Below, piece after piece: positions 1 through 6,848 of a stretch of DNA of 13,164 bases. Position 1 is the stretch's first letter. Every line of letters starts with the position of its first letter. The stretch is from NCBI GenBank assembly GCA_003445095.1, contig DLVS01000186.1:1-13164 (forward strand). Direction: 5' to 3'. Origin of the DNA: Verrucomicrobiales bacterium. Lineage in GTDB: Bacteria; Verrucomicrobiota; Verrucomicrobiia; Limisphaerales; UBA9464. Below the pieces are notes generated by a model. It did not search any database and had not been told where the DNA came from. It saw only the letters and a list, made by a program, of their open reading frames with translations. A program made the translations under genes and the position numbers.

Positions 1-16
1 CTCCAAAGTTCCCGGT

Positions 17-370
17 TCATGGAGTCGGTGAGGGGGACAAGGTTATGTTTCGGTGATCGTTGGCAGGGGACCCGAACCCATTCTTCCGAGAGGCGAATTG
101 CCAACCAGCAGCAGCAGCGACTCCATCATCGTCCGGGCTGATCTCGATTTGAACATCGGGAAGCGAAACCTCGGTCGATGACAAAAGAAGACTGCCAATC
201 CGAGGATACCACTCGTTCGCGAGGCACTCGGCGGACTGCGCCCAAGCGGCGTGTTCTACAACCTTGCTGTCGTCCACGGACACTCTTCCCACCGACGGAC
301 TCGCTTGGAGTGTCGTCGCGAGGAGCAGGCCGACAGCGATTCGCGATAAGGTTCCGAAACTTCGATTCAT
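17..370 (-). pseudogene. Truncated basic secretory protein (BSP) family protein, N-terminal part only
   Basis: Seen: an ATG at 370 opens a frame with a signal peptide (MNRSFGTLSRIAVGLLLATT..., about 22 residues). It is followed by AECLANEWYPRIGSLL and later EISPDDDGVAAAAG. Known: this order (…A..L…WYP.I…L…, then …GVA…G) is the N-terminal half of the BSP family (Pfam PF04450), secreted putative zinc peptidases of over 200 residues whose HExxH motif lies further on. Seen: directly after GVAAAAG (about nt 104) the sequence turns low in family resemblance and stops at 17-19, giving 117 residues with no HExxH. The break coincides with a 7-bp inverted repeat (59-65/99-105). Inference: a gene fragment disrupted by inserted repeat DNA, unlikely to be an active peptidase. 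It is divergent from the hydrolase gene at 438, with a 67-bp gap. Alternative: a short secreted protein with a novel tail. Confidence 0.6.
59..105. repeat. Inverted repeat at the break of the BSP gene
   Basis: GTTGGCA at 59-65 is the exact reverse complement of TGCCAAC at 99-105. The right arm sits exactly at the codon where BSP-family resemblance ends. A second short pairing inside (GGG...CCC around 68-82) gives a T-arm-like look on the minus strand. The DNA to the left (1-58) also does not look like BSP coding sequence. It is probably the end of a small dispersed intergenic repeat of which the rest lies outside the window. Confidence 0.45.
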
Positions 371-425
371 GCGATGAACTCTCGGGATAGTCGCAATGAG
401 GGTCAATGGCCACCCTCTCAACCGC

Positions 426-434
426 GGGAGGTGG
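426..434 (+). promoter_or_regulatory. Strong ribosome binding site deciding the start at 438
   Basis: GGGAGGTGG lies 426-434, with its GGAGG core 6 nt before the ATG at 438. The in-frame ATG at 396 has no comparable signal. This is the only clear Shine-Dalgarno site I see in the window, so it favours 438 as the start of the hydrolase gene. Confidence 0.6.
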
Positions 435-437
435 TCT

Positions 438-2456
438 ATGATCAGACAATCGCCGGGTTGCCGGACTAGATCGTGGCGGCCAAAGTTCGCCGTGTCCCAA
501 ATCACGGCAGTGCGGTTCGACCGGCGCTTCGTTACGAAGTCGGGGTCCTTTCCAGTCCTGAGAATTCTGTGTGCGCTCATTCTCATTCGTTCCGCGCTGG
601 CTTCGGATTTTGAACTGCAGTTACCGCGCGACTGGCAGGTCTTTCAACGGCAGTCCGTGACCAATGGAACGGTACGATTGCAAGGAATACGCGCAGCCGA
701 CACCACCGTCGAATGGCGCGTGAACGGCGTTTCTCCTCGCGGCGCGTTACCCTCAGGTTGGCAGACCGTCGCGCCGGTGGGCGTTTCGAATCAGTTCATT
801 GCGGATGTTACCATGCCGGCAGGTGGGTGGTATCAACTCGAGGTTCGAGCGCGGCGGAAGGGCGAAATTCTCGGCTCTACGACCATTGAGCATGTGGGAG
901 TCGGTGAGGTGTTCGCCGTCGCCGGACAGTCGAATTCCGCGAATCACGGCGAGGAGCGGCAGATTACGCGCACAGGTCGGGTCTCTGCCTTCGATGGAAT
1001 CCGTTGGCAATTGGCGAACGATCCGCAACCGGGCGCGTGCGGCAACGGCGGTAGTTTCCTCCCGCCGCTCGGGGACGCGCTGGTCGAACAATTCAACGTC
1101 CCGATCGGGTTTGTTCCCATGGGAGTTGGCGCAACGAGCGTCCGCGAATGGTTGCCCCGCGGGACCCGCTTCCCGAATCCTCCTACCATCACCGGCAACG
1201 TCGCCCAACTCACGACGGGCGAGTGGGAAAGCCGCGGCACGCTCTTCACGAATTTCACTACACGGCTTCGGTCCATGGGCCCGCACGGCTTCCGCGCGGT
1301 GCTCTGGCATCAGGGCGAATCGGACGCGAATCAGCGCGATCCAACGCGAACGCTGTCCGGTGAAGACTATCGCAAGTATCTCGAACAATTGATTCAGGAG
1401 TCCCGTGGAGTCATCGGGTGGGACGCTCCGTGGTTTGTCGCTCAGGCCAGTTATCACACTCCGGAGGATCCTGGGTCACCGGAGATTCGCGCCGCGCAAC
1501 TGGCGGTCGTGACCGACGGGATGGCTCTCGCTGGGCCGGATACCGATGCGCTCGTGGGCGAACTTCGCGATGACCACGGCCGGGGCGTCCACTTCAGTGG
1601 TCGGGGACTGCGCGAACACGGAAGTCAATGGGTCGCCAAGATTTCAGCCTGGTTGCAACAGGAACTTGACCCCGCCGCATCGACGAATTCCGCCTCCAAA
1701 ACCAAAGCCGGCGCTCCGCCACGTTTAGTTCTTCCCGGCGCGGAGTCATTCACCGTCGCGGGCCGTCCGGCCTTCATCTTTTGGCCGAAGGAATCCCAGC
1801 GTTCGCAACCGCAGCCTTGGATCTTCTACGCCCCGACGCTCCCGGCTTATCCCGACGAAGCCGAACGCTGGATGCATGAACAGTTCCTCGCGGCCGGCAT
1901 CGCGGTTGCGGGTGTGGACGTAGGTGAAGCTTATGGCAGCCCGCGAAGTCATGCCGTGTTCGATGCGTTGTACCGGGAGCTCACTGAGCGTCGCGGTTTC
2001 GCCGCCAAGCCGTGCCTGTTTGGCCGGAGCCGCGGCGGGCTGTGGGTGAGCAGTTGGGCCCTCGCCCATCCCGAACGCGTGGCGGGCATCATCGGAATCT
2101 ATCCCGTTTTCGATTTCCGCACGTACCCCGGCCTCACCAACGCGGCGTCCGCCTACGGACTAACCCCGGCGGAATTGGATGCGCGGTCTGCGGAGTTCAA
2201 CCCGATCCAGCGAATGCGTATCCTGGCTCAAGCTCGCATTCCCCTCGCCCTTGTCCACGGCGACACGGACACCGTGGTGCCGCTGCCCGATAACTCAGCC
2301 TCCGTCGCCAGACGCTATGAAGAGGCGGGTGTCGGATCGCGGGTGCAGCTCATCGTCTTACCGGGGCAGGGACACAGCTTCTTCGAGGGCTATTTCCATT
2401 CGCAGGAGCTGGTGGATTTCGCAATCACGCGGGCACGAGAAGGCACGACAAATTAA
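438..2456 (+). CDS. Secreted two-domain esterase: sialate O-acetylesterase (SASA/SGNH) domain plus alpha/beta-hydrolase domain
   Basis: Numbering is from the ATG at 438 (672 aa). A hydrophobic signal segment is at about residues 40-55 (VLRILCALILIRSALA), preceded by an unusually long basic n-region. A beta-rich leader follows. The SASA-type SGNH domain spans about 155-410: GQSN with candidate nucleophile Ser165, GVGATS near 230, WHQGESDA near 290-297, and the His in GVHFSGRGL (His385). These are the block I, II, III and V signatures of carbohydrate acetylesterases. A linker rich in Ala, Ser and Lys (412-427) leads to a prolyl-oligopeptidase-like alpha/beta hydrolase (about 430-670). That domain has GRSRGG (Ser531), HGDTD.VVP (Asp611) and GQGHSFF (His646), a complete triad. 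Likely role: deacylating plant or algal glycans outside the cytoplasm; the substrate is unknown. Both catalytic sets look intact. The start is chosen for its strong RBS; the in-frame ATG at 396 would add 14 residues. Confidence 0.85.
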   Translation: MIRQSPGCRTRSWRPKFAVSQITAVRFDRRFVTKSGSFPVLRILCALILIRSALASDFELQLPRDWQVFQRQSVTNGTVRLQGIRAADTTVEWRVNGVSPRGALPSGWQTVAPVGVSNQFIADVTMPAGGWYQLEVRARRKGEILGSTTIEHVGVGEVFAVAGQSNSANHGEERQITRTGRVSAFDGIRWQLANDPQPGACGNGGSFLPPLGDALVEQFNVPIGFVPMGVGATSVREWLPRGTRFPNPPTITGNVAQLTTGEWESRGTLFTNFTTRLRSMGPHGFRAVLWHQGESDANQRDPTRTLSGEDYRKYLEQLIQESRGVIGWDAPWFVAQASYHTPEDPGSPEIRAAQLAVVTDGMALAGPDTDALVGELRDDHGRGVHFSGRGLREHGSQWVAKISAWLQQELDPAASTNSASKTKAGAPPRLVLPGAESFTVAGRPAFIFWPKESQRSQPQPWIFYAPTLPAYPDEAERWMHEQFLAAGIAVAGVDVGEAYGSPRSHAVFDALYRELTERRGFAAKPCLFGRSRGGLWVSSWALAHPERVAGIIGIYPVFDFRTYPGLTNAASAYGLTPAELDARSAEFNPIQRMRILAQARIPLALVHGDTDTVVPLPDNSASVARRYEEAGVGSRVQLIVLPGQGHSFFEGYFHSQELVDFAITRAREGTTN

Positions 2457-2547
2457 CCGAGTATTGGGGAAGGTCAGATTGACTCCGATTTGTGTTGGCG
2501 AGGAGGCCCTCATGATATTTAGGGACGACCAGTGTTTGTCTGGCGCC

Positions 2548-4473
2548 TCACTGGCCACCGAGCGGGCCATTGCCCCGATTAACACCTGATTCCGGAAGCG
2601 TCAGCGGCGGGCAGTATTCCCTCTTATATTCCCGCCGCCACCAAGAGCCGTCTCCCTGACGTTCCTCCGGAGTGGTGAAATGATATTCAAAAGTACGAGC
2701 GCGGACAAATTGGGGCGGTCGGTTAGGAAAAGGATTCTTTTCCAGCAAGGCCAGGACCTCGGGTTGGCCTTGGAGCAAACGGAAACAGAAATTCACGAAC
2801 CACGGGTTTCGTCGGACGTCGCCGAGCGCGGCGAACCACATTTGCCAGTCAAGCCGGGGTTGGTGCGGGGCCACCCACGTGGGGCGGCGGCGCAGATCTC
2901 CAGGTTTGTGGGGAAATTCGTACGCCTTCCACGTTTGGCCATCATCGCTGCCTTCGACGATGATTTCCGGACGCGACGTCGTCATGACGGCGAACAAGCC
3001 GTAGCCGTTGATGCTGCGAAAAGGCGCCACCCATTGATAGAGCCTCACGAGTGGGTTTTCGTCCGACCAGCGCACGCGCATCATTCCCAACAGTTCCACC
3101 GAGGTGACACCGAGGACGACGGCCGTGAGAACTCCCAATGCGGTGGAGCGCAACCGGGCGATCGTTGGCGGCGGCACCCACGTCGAGCATCGTCCGTCGC
3201 GGACGAGCATGGCCCACTTTTTCGGAACAAAACGAAGCAACGCAAAGTCGTCGAGCAACGTCACGCACAACGCCACCGCGAGGAGATTGAAGAAGGTGTA
3301 GTTGCCGGTGAGGGCGATCGCCAGCATGAGGAGCGTGAAGGCCCAAAAGGCGACGAATCGCAGCCGACGCGGCAGGAAGATGAAGAAGGGCAGAATCAGC
3401 TCGATGAAGAACATCCCCGCGCACGAGGCCTTCTGAAACCAAAGGGCCCAGTGATGAGCATACCACGCCAACAGTGTTGGCAACGGTTGTGTTTCGTAGT
3501 GAAACGTGAGCGCGGTGAGATCATGCCAGGTGGCGTCTCCGCTTAAGAGCTTCACCGCACCAGAAGAAAACATGAGGCGAAACACCAGCCAGCGAAGTAA
3601 CCAAAGCACGACTCGTGAGGGCGGCGCTTCGCGGGCGAGGTTCGGCCAAAATCGGAGGGGAGCGAAGAAGATGGCCAGGAATCCGGTTTCCAACAGTAGG
3701 TTATCCCACTGGTAACCGAGGAAGACGGTACTCACTTGAGCCAACGAAAGGTAAATGAGCCACAGCAGGAACAAACAGGGCGCGGGCGAAATGTTCAGGA
3801 TAACCAACACCGAAAGCGCGACACCGGCCAGACATAACCCTCGGAGAAAACTGTCTTCGGCGCTGAACCAGCACAACGTCGGAACAATCCGGAATCGGTC
3901 GATTCCCCGACTGGCGGTGTTCTGCTCCATCGCGCGCATGACCGACTGCGCGGGCACAATTCCGCCGCTGCCGATAAGTCCCAGGAGCTGGGAATTGAGT
4001 GACAGGAAGGCGATGAGGTAAGTGAGTCCGAGTAGTCGCAAGAAGAGCTGGCGAACAAGTAGGTAGGTGGGTTGCTCGACCCGTTGTCCCCACAACCAGC
4101 GAGTTAAGACTGAGAAAAGACTTCGATGGCGGGCGACGATACCATACGCGAACTCGCTGAGCGGTGCGAAGGTGGGGACGTTCGTATACACCCATAACGG
4201 CCAGCGCCGCACCGTTGCGAGCGCGCGAAAAACGGCTTCTGCGCCGCGCGTTACTCGACCGTCGGGCTCGATTAGGTGGACGGCGGACTCGAGTTGTTCG
4301 CGGGATAGTTCCGGGAATCGCGCCGCGACGAGATCGCTCTGCAGCGGGGTGTACTCAACCAACGCACGCGTGGTGTGGCTCCAACGGGAGATCCAGCGCC
4401 GACAGAACGTGCAATCGCCGTCATAGATGAGCAGCGGTTTGTCAGGAGAATGGGCGACTCGCGTGACGGACAC
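2548..4473 (-). CDS. DCC-type thiol-disulfide oxidoreductase domain fused to lipase maturation factor (LMF1-like) membrane protein
   Basis: 641 aa from a GTG at 4473, with no clear RBS. Residues 13-125 are a DUF393/DCC domain with the defining YDGDCTFC motif (Cys21 and Cys24, a CxxC redox pair). Residues 138-460 hold several hydrophobic helices (for example 140-160, 210-250, 262-272, 350-410, 443-463) and the LMF signature KLLSGDATWHDLTAL near 308-322, followed by HYETQPLP and LTGNYTFFNLL. A soluble C-terminal part (about 490-625) contains WKAYEF..KPGDL, VAPHQPRLDWQMWFAALG and FEYHFT. Known: vertebrate LMF1 is an ER factor needed for lipase folding; bacterial homologues are largely uncharacterised. 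Inference: a membrane protein assisting folding or disulfide handling of exported proteins. It lies 79 bp downstream of the DUF1801 gene on the same strand, so co-transcription is possible. It converges with the hydrolase gene (91-bp gap). Confidence 0.88.
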   Translation of the reverse strand: MSVTRVAHSPDKPLLIYDGDCTFCRRWISRWSHTTRALVEYTPLQSDLVAARFPELSREQLESAVHLIEPDGRVTRGAEAVFRALATVRRWPLWVYTNVPTFAPLSEFAYGIVARHRSLFSVLTRWLWGQRVEQPTYLLVRQLFLRLLGLTYLIAFLSLNSQLLGLIGSGGIVPAQSVMRAMEQNTASRGIDRFRIVPTLCWFSAEDSFLRGLCLAGVALSVLVILNISPAPCLFLLWLIYLSLAQVSTVFLGYQWDNLLLETGFLAIFFAPLRFWPNLAREAPPSRVVLWLLRWLVFRLMFSSGAVKLLSGDATWHDLTALTFHYETQPLPTLLAWYAHHWALWFQKASCAGMFFIELILPFFIFLPRRLRFVAFWAFTLLMLAIALTGNYTFFNLLAVALCVTLLDDFALLRFVPKKWAMLVRDGRCSTWVPPPTIARLRSTALGVLTAVVLGVTSVELLGMMRVRWSDENPLVRLYQWVAPFRSINGYGLFAVMTTSRPEIIVEGSDDGQTWKAYEFPHKPGDLRRRPTWVAPHQPRLDWQMWFAALGDVRRNPWFVNFCFRLLQGQPEVLALLEKNPFPNRPPQFVRARTFEYHFTTPEERQGDGSWWRREYKREYCPPLTLPESGVNRGNGPLGGQ

Positions 4474-4552
4474 CGACCAGGTTGTAGCGCTCGCGGAACG
4501 CTTTTGAAAGTCAGGGCCGGCCCAGCCTCAGCGCTGTCGTTCGCCCCGATAG

Positions 4553-5164
4553 CTACCCGTTCATATATTTCCAATGCCTCGGCTTTCCTTCCGCGAGCCA
4601 TTGAAGCGATGTGGCCAAACGTTTCTGGCGAGTTTCCTCGCGCTTCGCCTCAGTGATCCACTCGATGTATTCCCGCCGGTGGCTTGGACTGAACTTCGTA
4701 AAGGCCGCCGTGGCGGCACGATCCTTCTGCAAGGCCGCCGCGAGATCGGCGGGCACAGCCAATTCCTTGCGTGACCTTCGGGCCAGGCGCGGGCGTGCGG
4801 GCGCACCCGAGGCATTCAGCCGGGCGGCCGTTCTTACATAACGCATGACTGTTTGGTCGTCCGGTAAGTCATCGGATCGGGTAATTCGGCCAGTGAGGCC
4901 GGCTGCTGCAGGATCCCTTCGAGCGTCCTGACCAAGGATGGAGTCCATTCGATGGTGCCAAAATCCAAAGTTGCAGTGGGCTTTGAAAGCGGCCATCCCA
5001 CAGAGGAGCTTTCCGTCGAGAACGAAGGCCGGCCGACTCCATCTCATCGTCTCCTCGGCCTCTGGACAAGCATCACGGACCAGTTGCCTCAAGCGCTTCA
5101 AGATTGGTCGCGCGAAGGGGGCAGCTTTCGCGATGTAGGTATCAATGCGCGGGTCAGACTTCAT
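4553..5164 (-). CDS. DUF1801 / YdeI-OmpD-associated (OmdA) family protein
   Basis: 203 aa from the ATG at 5164 (MKSDPRIDTYIAK...). Residues 17-112 match the DUF1801 pattern (RLRQLVRDACPEAEETMRWSRPAFVLDGKLLCGMAAFKAHCNFGFWH split over a few strands). Residues 130-195 form the helical OmdA-like region (RKELAVPADLAAAL, FSPSHRREYIEWITEAKREETRQKRL), which ends in a typical basic tail. The family is small and cytoplasmic. E. coli YdeI is linked to stress and antimicrobial-peptide resistance, but the biochemical function is unknown. In-frame starts further upstream (TTG at 5248, ATG at 5245) would add a 28-29 residue Pro-rich extension without family resemblance, so the internal ATG is preferred. No clear RBS precedes either. 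It sits 168 bp after the pseudopilin gene on the same strand. Confidence 0.82.
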   Translation of the reverse strand: MKSDPRIDTYIAKAAPFARPILKRLRQLVRDACPEAEETMRWSRPAFVLDGKLLCGMAAFKAHCNFGFWHHRMDSILGQDARRDPAAAGLTGRITRSDDLPDDQTVMRYVRTAARLNASGAPARPRLARRSRKELAVPADLAAALQKDRAATAAFTKFSPSHRREYIEWITEAKREETRQKRLATSLQWLAEGKPRHWKYMNG

Positions 5165-5332
5165 CAACCAGTCGGTGTAGAACAGGCTGCTGGTTATGGG
5201 CGCATCCGGAGGCGGTGGTTTGGCCGGGTTGGTCTCTGATAACATCAAACCAGTTGACCATCGTTCTGGCCCTCTTGTTCACCCAGCACGACACTTTTAC
5301 AGGTGAATAAAACACCGGGAATTGGTCCAAAT

Positions 5333-6166
5333 CTAATTGGGCCGCGGTACACTGGTCCGGACTTTCAGCCAATCCCAATCCGTCGTGGGATCGACTACGA
5401 AAATGCCGCCGGCACCGCCCTTGACATTGGGCCGAATCGTAGCGCCGGGCCCGGTCGTCACAGCCCACCGATGGGCTTCGCTATGTCCATCGGCGAAACT
5501 GAAATTGCCCGCGCCGCCATGAAAGCTCGCCGGGAGGTTCCCCCATTTGGGCGCTTCTTCGAGGCGGTTCATGAAGAAGCCATCGTTGATGGTATCGGGA
5601 TGCTCGTCCAAAAAGACGAAGATTCCTGACGGCGCCGACAAGTCTGCCTCTTTGAAATACTGCACGAAGCTGGGGTTGAACTTGTTGGTCAGTTCGCCGG
5701 GGTCTCCGACCAACGAGTTCATCGAGAAGCTGCGCGTGCGGAGCCCGACGGTGGAGCGAGATTGGTCGGCGGGACATTTGAACACCGGCAATGATCGGCC
5801 CACGTAGCTGGCTAGTTTCGCCCCGGTGAGGTAAGTTGTGTTGGTGTTCTCCTCGGAGTCATCCCAATTCAGCACGTTGTTGACCCAGTTGTCCCGGCGG
5901 GTCCGTGTTTCCCCGACTCCATGGTTGTTCACCAGACGGTCACCGTGATCGTCGCCGTACAACTGCCATCCGAGATGGAGTTGCTTTAAGTTGGCGAGGC
6001 ACGCGGTTCCTTGCGCCTTCGCCTTGGCTTTGCTGAGCGACGGTAACAGCAGGCCGGCGAGGATCGCGATAATGGCGATGACGACCAGCAGCTCGATCAA
6101 AGTGAAGCCAGAGATCCGGCGACGCCTAACGCGAGTCAATGAACTTGAAAACGGGAGTTCAACCAC
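5333..6166 (-). CDS. Type II secretion-type pseudopilin (prepilin N-terminal cleavage/methylation domain, H-X9-DG tail)
   Basis: 277 aa from a GTG at 6166. A short basic leader ([10 protein letters not shown]) is followed by the prepilin cleavage site G20|F21 and the class III signal [20 protein letters not shown], with Glu25 as the conserved Glu+5. [20 protein letters not shown] is the usual first helix. The globular part contains a possible cysteine pair (Cys57, and KCPAD) and ends with [15 protein letters not shown], the H-X9-DG motif. This type of protein is found in tens of copies in Verrucomicrobiota and Planctomycetota genomes, typically away from secretion operons, as here. Probable role: a surface or periplasmic pseudopilin processed by PilD-like peptidase; its partner is unknown. 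No strong RBS; a TTG within the leader is an alternative start. Upstream lies repeat-rich intergenic DNA. Confidence 0.88.
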   Translation of the reverse strand: MVELPFSSSLTRVRRRRISGFTLIELLVVIAIIAILAGLLLPSLSKAKAKAQGTACLANLKQLHLGWQLYGDDHGDRLVNNHGVGETRTRRDNWVNNVLNWDDSEENTNTTYLTGAKLASYVGRSLPVFKCPADQSRSTVGLRTRSFSMNSLVGDPGELTNKFNPSFVQYFKEADLSAPSGIFVFLDEHPDTINDGFFMNRLEEAPKWGNLPASFHGGAGNFSFADGHSEAHRWAVTTGPGATIRPNVKGGAGGIFVVDPTTDWDWLKVRTSVPRPN

Positions 6167-6228
6167 AGTGGATCTCAGATAGACACAGTTCGTCTCCGAG
6201 TTCCAGATTTTGCCGAGTTAACTCTGGA

Positions 6229-6375
6229 CTCCGAAATAGGATTAGGGAGGGCACGCGTGTTGATTCGGGCGTCCCGCCCGAATCCACGTCGCACACCATT
6301 CTCAAAGACTCTCTGAGAGGAAGTTGGTTGAACGATGTTTTCGGCGGGACGCCGAAAACAACACGCGGGACGCGT
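6229..6375 (+). repeat. Dispersed repeat copy A with two REP/BIME-like palindromes
   Basis: Two perfect stem-loops: GATTCGGGC-GTCCC-GCCCGAATC (6262-6284) and TGTTTTCGGC-GGGAC-GCCGAAAACA (6336-6360). Their loops, GTCCC and GGGAC, are reverse complements, so the second palindrome core (GGC-GGGAC-GCC) is the first (GGC-GTCCC-GCC) turned round. The two are 51 bp apart. A third short one, ACGCG-GGA-CGCGT, follows near 6363. Copy B at 10886-11013 is in inverted orientation and shares a 16-bp block (GCGTCCCGCCCGAATC), ACACCATTC, and a 17-bp block (TGGTTGAACGATGTTTT) in the same order. Part of the 682-bp gene-free region 6167-6848. Confidence 0.75.
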
Positions 6376-6640
6376 TTGCTCGCCATTCTTTGCCCTACCG
6401 GCCGGAACCAACTTCGGAGCTCGAGTTAACGCAACCGCTGGCATGGCCTTACCAACATTGGCAAACCGTTTCTGACACTGCTCGAGAGTGAGATCAAAGC
6501 GGCCGTGAGCGCCTGTACTTTGAGGATCGCGGCTAGGGCAGTGCCCAAGCCGCAGCGCTCCGCCCGCAATCGAGGGGTGAATCATTCGACGTGACGCTCG
6601 AGGTTGTGGCGCTGCGGCTGGTCTTCGACTCAGCGGTGTT

Positions 6641-6696
6641 CCTCAAGACAGGTCCTTCCAGATCTTGGTCGGGAACTGCGAAAACGCGCGCGCGAC
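6641..6696 (-). repeat. Dispersed repeat, copy 1 of the element that also ends the methyltransferase gene
   Basis: 39 of 43 bases at 6654-6696 match 11039-11081, including a 22-bp identical run starting CCTTCCAGATCTTGG. Read on the minus strand it could encode ...FPTKIWKDLS-stop; another frame reads PDQDLEG. No methyltransferase body lies upstream of it here, so this copy is non-coding. Weaker similarity continues through 6641-6653. It stands about 270 bp from repeat A; at the second locus the two elements are only about 15 bp apart. Confidence 0.65.
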
Positions 6697-6748
6697 ATGA
6701 CGTGACAGAGCGCACCGACAACTCGATCCGCGACGGCCGAGGCGTGCC

Positions 6749-6800
6749 GTCAGTCCGCCCAGCAATCTTCCTACTGTCAATAGTGAGGACTGACCCCGTT
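6749..6800. repeat. 8-bp perfect inverted repeat with a CTGACCCCGTT tail
   Basis: GTCAGTCC (6749-6756) pairs perfectly with GGACTGAC (6787-6794) across a 30-nt loop, and CCCCGTT follows. The segment around 6775-6800 (TGTCAATAG... GGACTGACCCC) resembles, from memory, short intergenic motifs commonly seen next to RAYT genes. That resemblance needs a search. It lies 49 bp past the RCC1 gene's stop codon, so it could instead form a terminator stem, although no T-run follows. Confidence 0.4.
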
Positions 6801-6848
6801 GCCTGACTCCTGCGAGCCGGTGAAGGGTGCGCGGGTCGGGAGAAACGT

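Noticed and set aside
50..106. tRNA-like T-arm (GGGTTCGGGTCCC on the minus strand) next to an acceptor-like stem
   Set aside because: No D arm or anticodon arm fits in the 47-nt span and the T-loop lacks the conserved A; better explained as a repeat end.
2529..2554. CCAGTG/CACTGG inverted repeat between the convergent genes as a terminator
   Set aside because: Only 6 bp with a 14-nt loop, no T-run, and it overlaps the end of the LMF gene.
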